From the NCBI RefSeq assembly GCF_022440845.1, contig NZ_JAKNTO010000001.1, positions 2,418,001 to 2,482,000 on the forward strand: a stretch of DNA of 64,000 bases. Direction: 5' to 3'. The stretch comes from Ruminococcus sp. OA3. GTDB lineage: Bacteria; Bacillota; Clostridia; Lachnospirales; Lachnospiraceae. The notes beneath the pieces were generated by a model. The model did not search any database. It worked only from the letters and a program-made list of their open reading frames with translations, and was not told the DNA's origin. How positions within the stretch are numbered: the stretch's first letter is position 1; each line of letters begins with the position of its first letter. Position numbers and translations under genes: made by a program. Positions 44,132 to 54,576 of this stretch are shown here, one piece after another.

Positions 44132-44861
44132 AAATGTACTGATTGAAGTAAAAGAGTTGAGCAAGGCATTCGGTGATCATCTGGTACTCGATAAGATCTC
44201 GACCGATATCGACCAGGGTGAGGTGGTCGCGATCATCGGTCCTTCGGGATGCGGGAAATCCACGTTCCTGCGGTCACTGAACCTGCTGGAGATACCGACC
44301 GGCGGGAGCATTTATTTCGAAGGCACGGATATTACAGATGCATCGGTAGATATTAATAAAATCAGACAGAAAATAGGCATGGTGTTTCAGCAGTTCAATC
44401 TGTTTCCGCACAAGACCATCAAGGAAAATATCATGCTGGCGCCGGTAAAACTGGGAGTGATGAGTGTGCAGGAGGCTTCCGGGAAAGCGGATACACTTCT
44501 GCAGCGCGTCGGTCTTCCGGAAAAGGCAGATGCATATCCGGCGATGCTGTCCGGCGGACAGAAACAAAGGATTGCCATTGCGCGTGCACTGGCGATGAAT
44601 CCGGATGTGATGCTGTTTGATGAGCCGACATCGGCGCTGGACCCGGAGATGGTCGGAGAAGTACTGGCGATCATGCAGGAGCTTGCCAAAGAGGGGATGA
44701 CGATGGTTGTCGTGACACACGAGATGGGATTTGCCCGCGAGGTTGCGAACCGCGTGATGTTTATCGATGAAGGAAAGATAAAAGAGGAAAATTCTCCGCA
44801 TGAATTTTTCGATCATCCGCAGAATCCGCGCCTGAAGGATTTCCTTTCAAAGGTACTATAG
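44121..44861 (+). CDS. Polar amino acid ABC transporter ATP-binding protein (GlnQ type)
   Basis: 246 residues. Walker A '[19 protein letters not shown]', the GlnQ-typical '[23 protein letters not shown]', signature '[19 protein letters not shown]', Walker B '[20 protein letters not shown]' and H-loop '[16 protein letters not shown]'. It energises the uptake system of the two preceding genes. Then gpmI begins 29 nt later. Confidence 0.94.
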   Translation: MSDKNVLIEVKELSKAFGDHLVLDKISTDIDQGEVVAIIGPSGCGKSTFLRSLNLLEIPTGGSIYFEGTDITDASVDINKIRQKIGMVFQQFNLFPHKTIKENIMLAPVKLGVMSVQEASGKADTLLQRVGLPEKADAYPAMLSGGQKQRIAIARALAMNPDVMLFDEPTSALDPEMVGEVLAIMQELAKEGMTMVVVTHEMGFAREVANRVMFIDEGKIKEENSPHEFFDHPQNPRLKDFLSKVL

Positions 44862-44890
44862 GACAGCAGTTAAAAAGGAGCGAATTATTT

Positions 44891-46435
44891 ATGAAAAAAC
44901 AACCTACTGTGTTAATGATACTGGATGGCTACGGGCTGAATGACAGGTGTGAGGCGAATGCTGTCTGCGAGGCCAGGACACCGGTGATGGATCAGCTGAT
45001 GAGTCAGTGCCCGTTTGTCCGGGGAAACGCAAGCGGTCTTGCGGTCGGCCTGCCGGACGGGCAGATGGGAAATTCGGAAGTCGGGCATTTGAATATGGGT
45101 GCCGGACGCATTGTCTACCAGGAACTGACGAGGATCACCAAGGAGATAGAGGACGGTGATTTCTTTAAGAATGAAGCACTTCTTGCGGCAGTCAAAAATG
45201 CGAAGGAACGCGGCTCAGCGATTCACTTCATGGGACTGTTGTCGGACGGCGGTGTACACAGCCATAATACACATCTGTACGGTCTGCTCGAAATGGCAAA
45301 AAAAGAAGGCCTGAACAAAGTTTTTGTACATTGTTTTCTCGATGGGAGGGATACTCCCCCGTCATCCGGGAAAGGATATATTGAGGAACTGCAGCAGAAG
45401 ATGAAAGAAATCGGGGTCGGGGAGATCGGAGTCGTATCGGGACGTTATTATGCGATGGACCGTGACAATCGCTGGGATCGGGTAGAGCTCGCATACCGCG
45501 CGCTGACGAGAGGCGAGGGTGTGAAGGGAACCGATGCGGCCGAGGCTGTACAGGCGTCCTATGATGACGGAAAAACAGATGAATTCGTGCTTCCGACGGT
45601 GATGGAGAGAGACGGGCAGCCGGTGACGGTAATCAGAGACGGTGATTCGGTAGTGTTCTTCAATTTCCGTCCGGACCGTGCAAGGGAGATTACAAGAGCC
45701 TTCTGTGATGATGAGTTTGCAGGATTCGACAGGGGCGGCAGACTGGATCTTATGTATGTCTGCTTCACGGATTATGATGACACGATTCAGAATAAACTGG
45801 TCGCATTCCATAAGGTAAGAATAGAGAATACATTTGGTCAGTATCTGGCAGCAAACCATATGACACAGGCGAGGATTGCGGAGACCGAAAAATACGCGCA
45901 TGTGACCTTTTTCTTTAACGGAGGCATCGAAGAGCCGAATGAGGGAGAAGAGCGTATTCTGGTAAAATCGCCGAAGGTTCCGACGTATGATATGCAGCCG
46001 GAGATGAGCGCATATGAGGTGTGCGACCGTCTGGTGGAAGCGATCAGATCCGGGAAGTATGATGTGATCATCATTAACTTTGCGAATCCGGATATGGTTG
46101 GACATACCGGAGTGGAGGATGCTGCGATCAAGGCGGTGGAAGCGGTGGATGCATGCGTAGGACGTGCGGTGGATGCGGTGAAAGAGGTAAACGGACAGAT
46201 GTTTATCTGTGCAGACCACGGCAATGCCGAGCAGCTGGTGGACTATGAGACGGGTGAGCCATTTACCGCGCATACGGTAAATCCGGTTCCGTTTATACTC
46301 GTGAATGCAGACCCGGCTTACGGATTGCGTGAGGGCGGCTGCCTGGCTGACATTGCACCGACACTGATTGAGCTGATGGGGATGGTACAGCCGGAAGAAA
46401 TGACAGGAAAAAGCCTGTTGACAAAAAACAACTGA
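44891..46435 (+). CDS. gpmI: 2,3-bisphosphoglycerate-independent phosphoglycerate mutase
   Basis: 514 residues, the expected length. 'VLMILDGYGLNDRCEANAV' supplies the N-terminal metal Asp, and 'GQMGNSEVGHLNMGAGRIVYQ' the catalytic Ser. 'HCFLDGRDTPPSSG', 'FFNFRPDRAREITRAF', 'NFANPDMVGHTG' and 'ADHGNAEQL' complete the alkaline-phosphatase-type site. Mn2+-dependent interconversion of 3- and 2-phosphoglycerate in glycolysis. RBS AAAAGGAG upstream; a terminator follows. Confidence 0.96.
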   Translation: MKKQPTVLMILDGYGLNDRCEANAVCEARTPVMDQLMSQCPFVRGNASGLAVGLPDGQMGNSEVGHLNMGAGRIVYQELTRITKEIEDGDFFKNEALLAAVKNAKERGSAIHFMGLLSDGGVHSHNTHLYGLLEMAKKEGLNKVFVHCFLDGRDTPPSSGKGYIEELQQKMKEIGVGEIGVVSGRYYAMDRDNRWDRVELAYRALTRGEGVKGTDAAEAVQASYDDGKTDEFVLPTVMERDGQPVTVIRDGDSVVFFNFRPDRAREITRAFCDDEFAGFDRGGRLDLMYVCFTDYDDTIQNKLVAFHKVRIENTFGQYLAANHMTQARIAETEKYAHVTFFFNGGIEEPNEGEERILVKSPKVPTYDMQPEMSAYEVCDRLVEAIRSGKYDVIIINFANPDMVGHTGVEDAAIKAVEAVDACVGRAVDAVKEVNGQMFICADHGNAEQLVDYETGEPFTAHTVNPVPFILVNADPAYGLREGGCLADIAPTLIELMGMVQPEEMTGKSLLTKNN

Positions 46436-46455
46436 TACGAAAGATAAGAATCGAA

Positions 46456-46486
46456 GGGGATTGCCAGAGCGGTAGTCTCCTTTTCT
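46456..46486 (+). terminator. Probable terminator after gpmI
   Basis: GGGGATTGCC (46456-46465) pairs with GGTAGTCTCC (46471-46480) using G-T pairs, loop AGAGC, then TTTTCT. Confidence 0.65.
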
Positions 46487-46534
46487 CTACGGCAAAAGAT
46501 GACAGGATATGACATTGTAGCAGGAGGAAGTAAT

Positions 46535-47692
46535 ATGAATCAGTTTTTTGGGCAGTATCTTGAAAACATTGTACCTGTAACTTTTAAACTCCAGACGCCG
46601 GATGAAAGTCAGGTATTCGGAGACGGAGAACCGGAGTTTACGGTGACTCTGAAGGAAGACATCAGCAGGAAAGAACTGCTGACAAGTACGTCACTTGCAC
46701 TGGGTGACGCGTATACAAAAGGAACACTGGAGGTGGATAAAGACCTGTATCATGTACTGGACAGTTTCATGGGGCAGATGGGAAAATTTACGACCAATCA
46801 TCAGATGCTGAAAAAACTGTTGTTTACCTCTCTGGGCAGGAAGAACCAGAAGGAAGAAGTATCTTCACATTATGATATTGGAAATGATTTTTACAGGCTC
46901 TGGCTGGATGAGTCCATGAGCTACTCGTGTGCGTATTTTAAACACGAATCTGACACTCTGTATGAAGCACAGCTCAATAAAGTACATCATATACTGGAAA
47001 AGCTGCATCTTGAAGAAGGCATGACACTTCTCGATATTGGCTGCGGATGGGGATTTCTTTTGAGAGAAGCGGCAAAAAAGTATAAAGTTAAAGGCTTCGG
47101 AATCACGTTAAGCCAGGAGCAGCACGATAAATTTCAGGAAGATATTGAACGTGATGGGCTTACGGATTTTCTGCAGGTCGAACTGATGGATTACCGCGAT
47201 CTGAAAAAATCCGGAAAGCAGTTTGACCGGGCGGTGAGTGTCGGTATGCTGGAACATGTAGGACGCGGTCATTACGAAGCTTTTATGGAAAATGTGGATG
47301 CGGTATTGAAACCGGGCGGCCTGTTTTTGCTGCACTATATCAGTGCACAGAAAGAGTATCCGGGAGATGCATGGATCCGAAAATATATCTTTCCGGGAGG
47401 AACAATCCCAAGTTTGCGTGAAATTATCAATATTCTGCCGGATTTTAATTTTTATACACTTGACGTGGAGAGCCTGCGCCGGCATTATAACAAAACGCTG
47501 CTGTGCTGGCGGGAAAATTTTCTGAAATGCAGAGATGAGGTCATAAAGATGAAGGGCGAAGAGTTTACCAGAATGTGGGAACTGTATCTGTCCTCCTGTG
47601 CGGCGACCTTTCATAATGGTATTATCGATCTGCACCAGATTCTGATGTCAAAAGGGGTCAGCAACGATCTTCCGATGACGCGCATCGTATAA
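46535..47692 (+). CDS. cfa: Cyclopropane-fatty-acyl-phospholipid synthase
   Basis: 385 residues from the ATG at 46535 (AGGAGGAAG upstream). 'SSHYDIGNDFYRLWLDESMSYSCAYF' is the hallmark of the family, the SAM-binding motif is 'LLDIGCGWGFLLREAAKKY', and 'GITLSQEQ', 'SVGMLEHVG' and 'FPGGTIPSL' follow. The enzyme adds a methylene bridge from SAM to unsaturated phospholipid acyl chains, protecting membranes against acid and stationary-phase stress. Its position between gpmI and eno is unusual. Confidence 0.93.
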   Translation: MNQFFGQYLENIVPVTFKLQTPDESQVFGDGEPEFTVTLKEDISRKELLTSTSLALGDAYTKGTLEVDKDLYHVLDSFMGQMGKFTTNHQMLKKLLFTSLGRKNQKEEVSSHYDIGNDFYRLWLDESMSYSCAYFKHESDTLYEAQLNKVHHILEKLHLEEGMTLLDIGCGWGFLLREAAKKYKVKGFGITLSQEQHDKFQEDIERDGLTDFLQVELMDYRDLKKSGKQFDRAVSVGMLEHVGRGHYEAFMENVDAVLKPGGLFLLHYISAQKEYPGDAWIRKYIFPGGTIPSLREIINILPDFNFYTLDVESLRRHYNKTLLCWRENFLKCRDEVIKMKGEEFTRMWELYLSSCAATFHNGIIDLHQILMSKGVSNDLPMTRIV

Positions 47693-47717
47693 AAATACGC
47701 GGCACAGGCAATACTAG

Positions 47718-49061
<1,344 letters not shown>

Positions 49062-49106
49062 TATAGGAAACATCGTATCCTAATTATAAAGAATTGTAAA
49101 TATGTG

Positions 49107-49135
49107 TTGAATTCCCCTCATTCCTGTGGTAAAAT
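49107..49135 (+). promoter_or_regulatory. Promoter of secG
   Basis: TTGAAT (49107-49112), 17 bp, TAAAAT (49130-49135), 29 bp before the secG start codon. Confidence 0.8.
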
Positions 49136-49164
49136 AATTCCAGTTGACTGCAGGAGGTGTAGAA

Positions 49165-49401
49165 GTGGATATTTTAAGAATCATTCTTACAATATTATTT
49201 GTAATTGATTGTATAGGCTTATCGGTGGTAGTTCTGATGCAGGAGGGAAAGAGCCAGGGTCTTGGCGCGATTTCCGGTATGGCAGACACTTACTGGGGCC
49301 AGAATAAGGGACGTTCCATGGAAGGTGCGCTCGTGAGGGCGACAAAGATCATGGCGGTTCTGTTTATCGTACTGTCAATTGTATTAAACATGAAATTTTA
49401 A
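49165..49401 (+). CDS. secG: Preprotein translocase subunit SecG
   Basis: 78 residues from a GTG 7 nt after GGAGG; a TTG upstream contains that site and is rejected. Two hydrophobic helices (about 3-22 and 56-75) flank the conserved 'VLMQEGKSQGLGAISGMADTYWGQNKGRSMEG' region. SecG is the small membrane partner of SecYE. Its place before rnr and smpB is the standard Firmicutes order. Confidence 0.94.
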   Translation: MDILRIILTILFVIDCIGLSVVVLMQEGKSQGLGAISGMADTYWGQNKGRSMEGALVRATKIMAVLFIVLSIVLNMKF

Positions 49402-49406
49402 AAAGG

Positions 49407-49436
49407 ACACTCTTGTTTTATACAAGAGTGTTTTTT
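49407..49436 (+). terminator. Terminator after secG
   Basis: ACACTCTTGT (49407-49416) pairs perfectly with ACAAGAGTGT (49422-49431), followed by six T. It may be partly read through into rnr, which has no obvious promoter of its own. Confidence 0.9.
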
Positions 49437-49449
49437 AGTCGGAGGAAAC

Positions 49450-51657
49450 GTGAATAAAAAAGAATTAAAGAAGAGAAAAAAATTGATTTGTGAGTTGATA
49501 AGTTCCAAAGAATATCAGCCCATGCGCGCGAAAGAAATTGCATCTTTACTGCAGATTCCCAAACCGCTCAGGAAGGAATTATCCGCAGTACTGGATGCAC
49601 TGGTGGAGGACGGCAAGATCGCCGTCAGCAAGCAGGGAAAATATCGCAAGGCAAAGGAACGGAAGTATGGGCCGAAGCAGGATAAGAAAAGCAATCTGGC
49701 AACAGGTGTTTTTATTGGACATTCAAGAGGTTATGGGTTTGTCGAGCCGGAGGATAAGGACCAGGAAGACATCTATATTCCGGAAAATAATGTAAACGGA
49801 GCGTTCCATCAGGATAAAGTGGAAATTCAGATTTCTGAAAATATAAATGGAAAGAGACGTGAAGGGCAGGTTCTGCGCGTTTTGGAGCACGGTATCACAG
49901 AAGTTGTCGGCACGTTTGAGAAAAGCAGGCATTACGGTTTTGTCGTTGCTGACAATGCGAAAGTACAGCAGGATATCTTTATACCTCAGGAGCACGGGAT
50001 GAACGCTCAGGATGGTGATAAAGTTGTTGCGGTGATCACCAGTTACGGAAGCAGGAATAAAAGTCCGGAAGGTCGCATAAAAGAAGTATTAGGGAAAAGC
50101 ACCGATCCGGGGATCGATGTACTCTCGGTTGCCAGAAGCTATGGGCTGCCCATGGAGTTTCCGGCCAGAGTGCTGCAGCAGGCTGGCAGGATTTTGCCGA
50201 TATTACAGGACGGTGACTTTTCCGGAAGAAAAGATCTGCGTCATCTGATGTGTGTGACAATCGATGGCGAAGACGCAAAGGATCTGGATGATGCCATTAC
50301 CCTGACAAAGACAGAAGAAGGTTACGAGCTGGGCGTACACATAGCGGATGTGACGAATTATGTGCAGGAAAACAGTGCGTTAGACAGGGAAGCATTGAAA
50401 CGGGGAACCAGCGTATATCTTGTGGACCGTGTGATACCGATGCTGCCCAGAGAGCTGTCCAATGGCATCTGTTCTTTGAACCAGGGAGAGGACAGGCTGG
50501 CACTCAGCTGTCTCATGTCCCTGAACGAGAAAGGAAAGCTGAAGAGTCATGAGATTGCTGAAACTGTGATCAAAGTGGACCGCAGAATGACTTATACAGC
50601 AGTTCAGCAGATACTGGAAGGAGATAAAGAGCAGCAGGAAGAGTATCAGGATTTTGTGCCGATGTTTTTCTGTATGGAAGAGCTCTCGAAACTGCTTCGC
50701 GCCAGAAGAGAAAAAAGGGGATCCATCGACTTTGATTTCCCGGAGAGCAAGGTGCTGCTTGATGAGAAAGGCCATCCTGTCGCTGTGAAGGCGTATGAGC
50801 ACAATACGGCGACTAAAATCATCGAAGATTTTATGCTCCTTGCAAATGAGACAGTGGCTTCAGAATATCATGACAGGGAACTGCCGTTTGTGTACCGGAT
50901 CCATGAGGAACCGGATGCAGACCGGATGGAAGGGGTGCTTGCCTTCCTTCGGGCAAATCAGATACCAGTCCAGAAAGCAAAGCATACCGTCAGCCCCAAA
51001 GAAGTTCAGAAAATCCTGAAAAGTATTGATGGAATGCCGCTGGAACCCATGGTCAGCAGGCTGCTGCTTCGTTCGATGAAGCAGGCATGCTATTCTGTGG
51101 ATGATGCCGGACATTTTGGACTGGCAGCAGAGCATTATTGTCACTTTACGTCACCGATCAGGCGTTATCCGGATCTGCAGATCCATCGGATCATCAAGGA
51201 TGTGATCCGGGGCAGAATGGGACAGGAGCGGACGCATCATTATGAGCTTTTGCTGGATGACGTGGCTTCAAAATCAAGTATGCTGGAACGGCGTGCGGAA
51301 GAGGTGGAGCGTGAGACGATCAAACTCAAAAAGGCGGAATATATGAGCAGTCAAATCGGAGAGACTTTTGAGGGTGTCATATCCGGTGTCACCGGATGGG
51401 GAATTTACGTGGAACTCGACAATACGATCGAGGGACTTGTCTCTATGAATTCCATGTGGGATGATTATTATATTTATGATGAGGCGGCGCATCAGCTGAT
51501 CGGTGAAGCTTCCAAAAAAATATACCGCCTGGGACAGGCTGTACACGTCGTCGTAGAGGATGCGGATGTTGTAACAAAGACAGTAGATTTTAGATTGGCA
51601 GAAGGAATGGAAAGAAAACATGGGGAAGGAAACAGGCAATCGTCTGATTGCAAATAA
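49450..51657 (+). CDS. rnr: Ribonuclease R
   Basis: 735 residues; GTG start after GGAGGAAAC. An N-terminal winged-helix region (about 1-70), two cold-shock domains (with '[16 protein letters not shown]' and '[13 protein letters not shown]'), the RNB catalytic domain with '[14 protein letters not shown]' carrying the metal-binding Asp residues, and a C-terminal S1 domain ('[20 protein letters not shown]'). It is a 3'-5' exonuclease that degrades structured RNA, including messages released by trans-translation. It overlaps smpB by 38 nt in another frame. Confidence 0.96.
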   Translation: MNKKELKKRKKLICELISSKEYQPMRAKEIASLLQIPKPLRKELSAVLDALVEDGKIAVSKQGKYRKAKERKYGPKQDKKSNLATGVFIGHSRGYGFVEPEDKDQEDIYIPENNVNGAFHQDKVEIQISENINGKRREGQVLRVLEHGITEVVGTFEKSRHYGFVVADNAKVQQDIFIPQEHGMNAQDGDKVVAVITSYGSRNKSPEGRIKEVLGKSTDPGIDVLSVARSYGLPMEFPARVLQQAGRILPILQDGDFSGRKDLRHLMCVTIDGEDAKDLDDAITLTKTEEGYELGVHIADVTNYVQENSALDREALKRGTSVYLVDRVIPMLPRELSNGICSLNQGEDRLALSCLMSLNEKGKLKSHEIAETVIKVDRRMTYTAVQQILEGDKEQQEEYQDFVPMFFCMEELSKLLRARREKRGSIDFDFPESKVLLDEKGHPVAVKAYEHNTATKIIEDFMLLANETVASEYHDRELPFVYRIHEEPDADRMEGVLAFLRANQIPVQKAKHTVSPKEVQKILKSIDGMPLEPMVSRLLLRSMKQACYSVDDAGHFGLAAEHYCHFTSPIRRYPDLQIHRIIKDVIRGRMGQERTHHYELLLDDVASKSSMLERRAEEVERETIKLKKAEYMSSQIGETFEGVISGVTGWGIYVELDNTIEGLVSMNSMWDDYYIYDEAAHQLIGEASKKIYRLGQAVHVVVEDADVVTKTVDFRLAEGMERKHGEGNRQSSDCK

Positions 51658-52090
51658 TAAAAAAGCATACCACGATTATTTCATCGAGGAGAAATATGAG
51701 GCGGGCATTTCCCTGCACGGAACGGAGGTCAAATCTCTGCGCATGGGGAAGTGCAGTATCAAAGAATCATTTTTAAAGATTGAGAACGGCGAACTTTTTA
51801 TCTATGGAATGCATGTCAGTCCATATGAAAAAGGCAATATTTTCAATAAAGACCCGCTGCGTGTGAAAAAACTTCTGATGCATCGTTCAGAAATTCATAA
51901 ACTGCAGGGACAGATTGCGGAAAAAGGATATACACTGGTACCGCTGCAGGTCTATTTCAAAGGCAGTCTGGTGAAAGTGCAGATCGGTCTTGCAAAAGGT
52001 AAAAAAATGTATGACAAACGCCAGGATATTGCGAAAAAGGATCAGAGGCGGGAAGCAGAGCGTGATTTTAAAGTGAAAAATCTTTCTTAG
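51620..52090 (+). CDS. smpB: SsrA-binding protein SmpB
   Basis: 156 residues. '[32 protein letters not shown]' and '[28 protein letters not shown]', then '[25 protein letters not shown]', match SmpB throughout, including the basic tail that enters the ribosome's mRNA channel. It brings tmRNA to stalled ribosomes. The start lies within the end of rnr (GGAAGGAATGG region supplies the ribosome site), and its partner RNA gene ssrA is 71 nt downstream. Confidence 0.96.
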   Translation: MGKETGNRLIANNKKAYHDYFIEEKYEAGISLHGTEVKSLRMGKCSIKESFLKIENGELFIYGMHVSPYEKGNIFNKDPLRVKKLLMHRSEIHKLQGQIAEKGYTLVPLQVYFKGSLVKVQIGLAKGKKMYDKRQDIAKKDQRREAERDFKVKNLS

Positions 52091-52094
52091 GGCA

Positions 52095-52123
52095 TTGACT
52101 TTATGTAAACTCAGTGGTATATT
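52095..52123 (+). promoter_or_regulatory. Promoter of ssrA
   Basis: TTGACT (52095-52100), 17 bp, TATATT (52118-52123), about 39 bp before the mature 5' end of the tmRNA. Confidence 0.8.
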
Positions 52124-52161
52124 ATATATGATAAATCACGTCTGCAGCCGGTAAAACATTC

Positions 52162-52500
52162 GGGGTAGTACCGGTTTCGACGGGGGTCTTGAAGATGGAG
52201 AAGCTATCCGTACGCGATGCGTCAAATCGCAAAACTTAAATTTAAACGCAGACGAAAACGTAGCGTTAGCAGCCTAGTTGCTGCTCGTCAGCCCTTGTGC
52301 ACTCACACATGAGGAATCTGGCGCCGATCTTGTGAGAAACGATGCGGGCAAAGCTTTGAGCCTGTAGGCGTAATATGAAGCTACCAAAACCATCAGGGTG
52401 TCTGTTTCCGGGTGGCAGAGGGAATGTCAAAGAACAGACTATGATAGTAGAAGTACATGGGATAGGCTTTCGGACACGAGTTCGACTCTCGTCTACTCCA
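52162..52500 (+). ncRNA. ssrA: tmRNA
   Basis: The ends form the tRNA-like acceptor: GGGGTAG (52162-52168) pairs with CTACTCC (52493-52499) with G-T at the third pair, the alanine identity element, and A52500 as discriminator. GAGTTCGACTCTC (52479-52491) is the T arm. CCA is not encoded. The tag frame begins at GCA 52248 and reads ADENVALAA, then TAG at 52275-52277. The resume codon is chosen because A lies at -4 and C at -1, as in E. coli. SmpB is encoded just upstream. Confidence 0.95.
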
Positions 52501-52501
52501 T

Positions 52502-52537
52502 AAAAGGGCTGCTGCACTTTCGTGCAGCAGCCCTTTT
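52502..52537 (+). terminator. Terminator of ssrA
   Basis: AAAAGGGCTGCTGCAC (52502-52517) pairs perfectly with GTGCAGCAGCCCTTTT (52522-52537) around a TTTC loop. Confidence 0.95.
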
Positions 52538-52604
52538 ACATGTATTTACAAAATCAGGTTGAAATCTTTTTTCTATTAGTGTAACCTGTTAATTAAAGGT
52601 AACA

Positions 52605-52668
52605 GTTCAGGACGGCGTGGGAATTGGTGCAGAAAGCTACATCAAGCAGAAGATGCCCCGTCCTGAAC
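52605..52668. repeat. Inverted repeat of unknown role
   Basis: GTTCAGGACGG (52605-52615) and CCGTCCTGAAC (52658-52668) are perfect 11-bp inverted copies 42 bp apart. No T tract follows. It lies in the 250-bp non-coding gap between ssrA and a small orphan gene and could be an RNA element or the trace of a mobile element. Confidence 0.55.
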
Positions 52669-52752
52669 AATTACAATTAAAGAAGATATGACACATGGGG
52701 AAGATGCTAAAAGCTTTGGAGCGTGATTACAATCATATCGGGAGGGTATTGA

Positions 52753-53004
52753 ATGACAGAAGAAACGAGAGTGATAATGGATGCAATAGGAGGACTGAAG
52801 CAGGAAATAAAATCTGTACAGCTCACACTTGAAAATGAGACAAACCGCAACATAAAGCTGATAGCAGAAGGACATCTTGATCTTAGCAGGAAATTAGACG
52901 ATGCCTTGAAAGTGGAGAATGAAAAGGAATTATTAATAATTCGGGTGAACAGCCTGGAAAACGAAGTGAGAAAATTAAAAGAACGGGTTGAACAAATGGT
53001 TTAA
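52753..53004 (+). CDS. Small coiled-coil protein of unknown function
   Basis: 83 residues; CGGGAGGG lies 8 nt before the ATG. The whole sequence is charged and heptad-like (ETRVIMDAIGGLKQEIKSV; RVNSLENEVRKLKERVEQM), predicting one or two long helices forming a dimeric coiled coil. It has no Cys and no hydrophobic signal. It stands alone between the ssrA terminator with its inverted repeat and its own terminator. The family is not recognised; related short 'EEI...GLKQEIKSVQ' proteins occur as orphans in Clostridia. Confidence 0.65.
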   Translation: MTEETRVIMDAIGGLKQEIKSVQLTLENETNRNIKLIAEGHLDLSRKLDDALKVENEKELLIIRVNSLENEVRKLKERVEQMV

Positions 53005-53042
53005 AGAATACAAAGGATTATGTAGAAGTTTATTGAGTTTTT

Positions 53043-53080
53043 AATCGGTGGTCGGACTGACCGCCGATTTTATTTTATTA
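53043..53080 (+). terminator. Terminator after the coiled-coil gene
   Basis: AATCGGTGGTC (53043-53053) pairs with GACCGCCGATT (53059-53069), one G-T pair, followed by TTATTTTATT. Confidence 0.85.
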
Positions 53081-53130
53081 CACAGGAAACTCCTCCGGAA
53101 TCTCCTGTGTAATAAAATGCACTTTGTGCA
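53073..53130. repeat. 15-bp perfect inverted repeat plus a second small palindrome in an AT-rich gap
   Basis: TTTTATTACACAGGA (53073-53087) and TCCTGTGTAATAAAA (53103-53117) are perfect inverted copies with a 15-nt loop, and TGCACTTTGTGCA (53118-53130) follows directly. From 53131 to about 53380 the DNA is very AT-rich with no credible gene; it contains ATTGTTAACAAT (about 53268-53279), a 12-bp palindrome that may be an operator, and a TATAAT at 53311-53316 for the dehydrogenase operon. Confidence 0.65.
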
Positions 53131-53383
53131 TCAATGCGCAGCTCGCGGAAAGAAACGCAAAAAAACACAAAAAAAATAACAAAATATATAAATAACTGTT
53201 TAACCTCCAGTACCAAACTACATAAAAAATATAGTACAAAGAAGTCTGCACAGCAAAATACCATAAGATTGTTAACAATGTATATCATTTAAATAAATGT
53301 ACAGATTTCATATAATAAAAGTAACCAAAAACCAGCTGCTGGTAATGTTGCACAACACACATACACACGTATTGGAGGAAGCC

Positions 53384-54556
53384 ATGGAGAAAAATAAAGT
53401 TGCAGTAACCTTAGGTCCCGGAAACATTGTGATTCAGGATATGCCCTATCCGAAGTTGCAGCAGGGCGGAGCCATACTGAGAAACAAACTGTGCGGAGTA
53501 TGCGGTACTGATAAACATACATACCGCGGCGAAACCACTCAGTTTGCAGGCACAAATTTAGAGTATACGATTCAATTTCCTTTGCACCAGGGGCATGAAG
53601 CCTTCAGCATTATCGAAGAAATCGATGAAGAAGGTTCAAAAACTCTTTCCTATGATCACGAAGAACTTCACGTGGGTGATCGTGTTACTTTTTCACCGGT
53701 CATCGTATGCGGCAGCTGTTTCTGGTGCCGGCATGCCTCATGGTATACCTGGTGCGAGGGGGAGGGCAGAGGCGTTTATGGAAACAACGGCGGCATCATA
53801 GACGGTGATCATGCTCCCGATGAGATTTACGGCGCCTTCTCACGTTTTATGACGATTCGCCCGGGCTCCTATCTCTTTAAATTACCGGACGAGTTGCCGG
53901 ACGAACTTGCCTGCCTGGTTGAGATCATGACAGTCACCTATGTATTCGATACGGCAATGAACACAAATTCTTTTCATATGGACGGGCTGCCTTTCGGTGC
54001 GACTGTGGTCATTCAGGGCGCAGGTCCCATCGGTCTGGCTCATGTGATTAAGGCACGTATGCTGGGTGTCAAAACAATAATTGTGACGGATAAATCCGAA
54101 TACAAGCTTAAATTGGCAAAAGAATTCGGTGCTGACTATACGTTGAATGTTACGGATACAGAAGAAAAAGACCGCATTGATTTCGTGAAATCCAGGACGC
54201 GCGGTCTTGGCGCTGATGTTGTCGTTGAATGTACGGGTGTACCGACTGTGGTGGCGGAAGGTCTGGAGTATCTCCGAAAATGCGGTACTTATCTGGAACC
54301 GGGGATGTTTGCGGAGGTTGGCAATTCTTCCATTAATATGCATAAGGTATGCTCAAAGAATCTGAGGATCATGGGGATGACGGAAAATGCGCTGCCCGGA
54401 TACCGGGCAACGATGGATATGATGGTGAAACATCTCAATGATTTTCCCTGGCTGAAGTATTTTACGCACAGGTTCCCGCAGGACCAGATTAATGAGGCTG
54501 TGAAATTCAGTATGACGGATGATTGTAACAAGGTTCTGATCGAGCCCTGGAAATAA
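53384..54556 (+). CDS. Zinc-dependent medium-chain dehydrogenase (polyol/sugar-alcohol type), first paralogue
   Basis: 390 residues from the ATG at 53384 (GGAGGAAGCC upstream). The zinc site is built from Cys40 in 'LCGVCGTDKHTYRGE' and His-Glu in 'LHQGHEAF'. 'VIVCGSCFWCRHASWYTWC' carries a reduced structural-zinc Cys set, and 'VIQGAGPIGLAHVIKARMLG' is the NAD(P) Rossmann loop. It heads an operon with an ABC importer and a second, clearly related dehydrogenase, so it probably oxidises the imported sugar alcohol or sugar. The exact substrate is not readable. Confidence 0.88.
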   Translation: MEKNKVAVTLGPGNIVIQDMPYPKLQQGGAILRNKLCGVCGTDKHTYRGETTQFAGTNLEYTIQFPLHQGHEAFSIIEEIDEEGSKTLSYDHEELHVGDRVTFSPVIVCGSCFWCRHASWYTWCEGEGRGVYGNNGGIIDGDHAPDEIYGAFSRFMTIRPGSYLFKLPDELPDELACLVEIMTVTYVFDTAMNTNSFHMDGLPFGATVVIQGAGPIGLAHVIKARMLGVKTIIVTDKSEYKLKLAKEFGADYTLNVTDTEEKDRIDFVKSRTRGLGADVVVECTGVPTVVAEGLEYLRKCGTYLEPGMFAEVGNSSINMHKVCSKNLRIMGMTENALPGYRATMDMMVKHLNDFPWLKYFTHRFPQDQINEAVKFSMTDDCNKVLIEPWK

Positions 54557-54576
54557 GCCGAATTGAGGTGATTGTT

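Noticed and set aside
45362-46273. 303-codon open frame antisense to gpmI
   Set aside because: Mirror of a strongly conserved enzyme gene; Arg/His/Ile-rich composition without domains or ribosome site.
52440-52500. Separate tRNA gene
   Set aside because: The T-arm and acceptor 3' strand belong to the tmRNA; the partner strand is at 52162-52168.
53297-53383. Longer N-terminus for the first zinc dehydrogenase
   Set aside because: No ribosome site at 53297; GGAGGAAGCC precedes the ATG at 53384, which matches the start of its paralogue.
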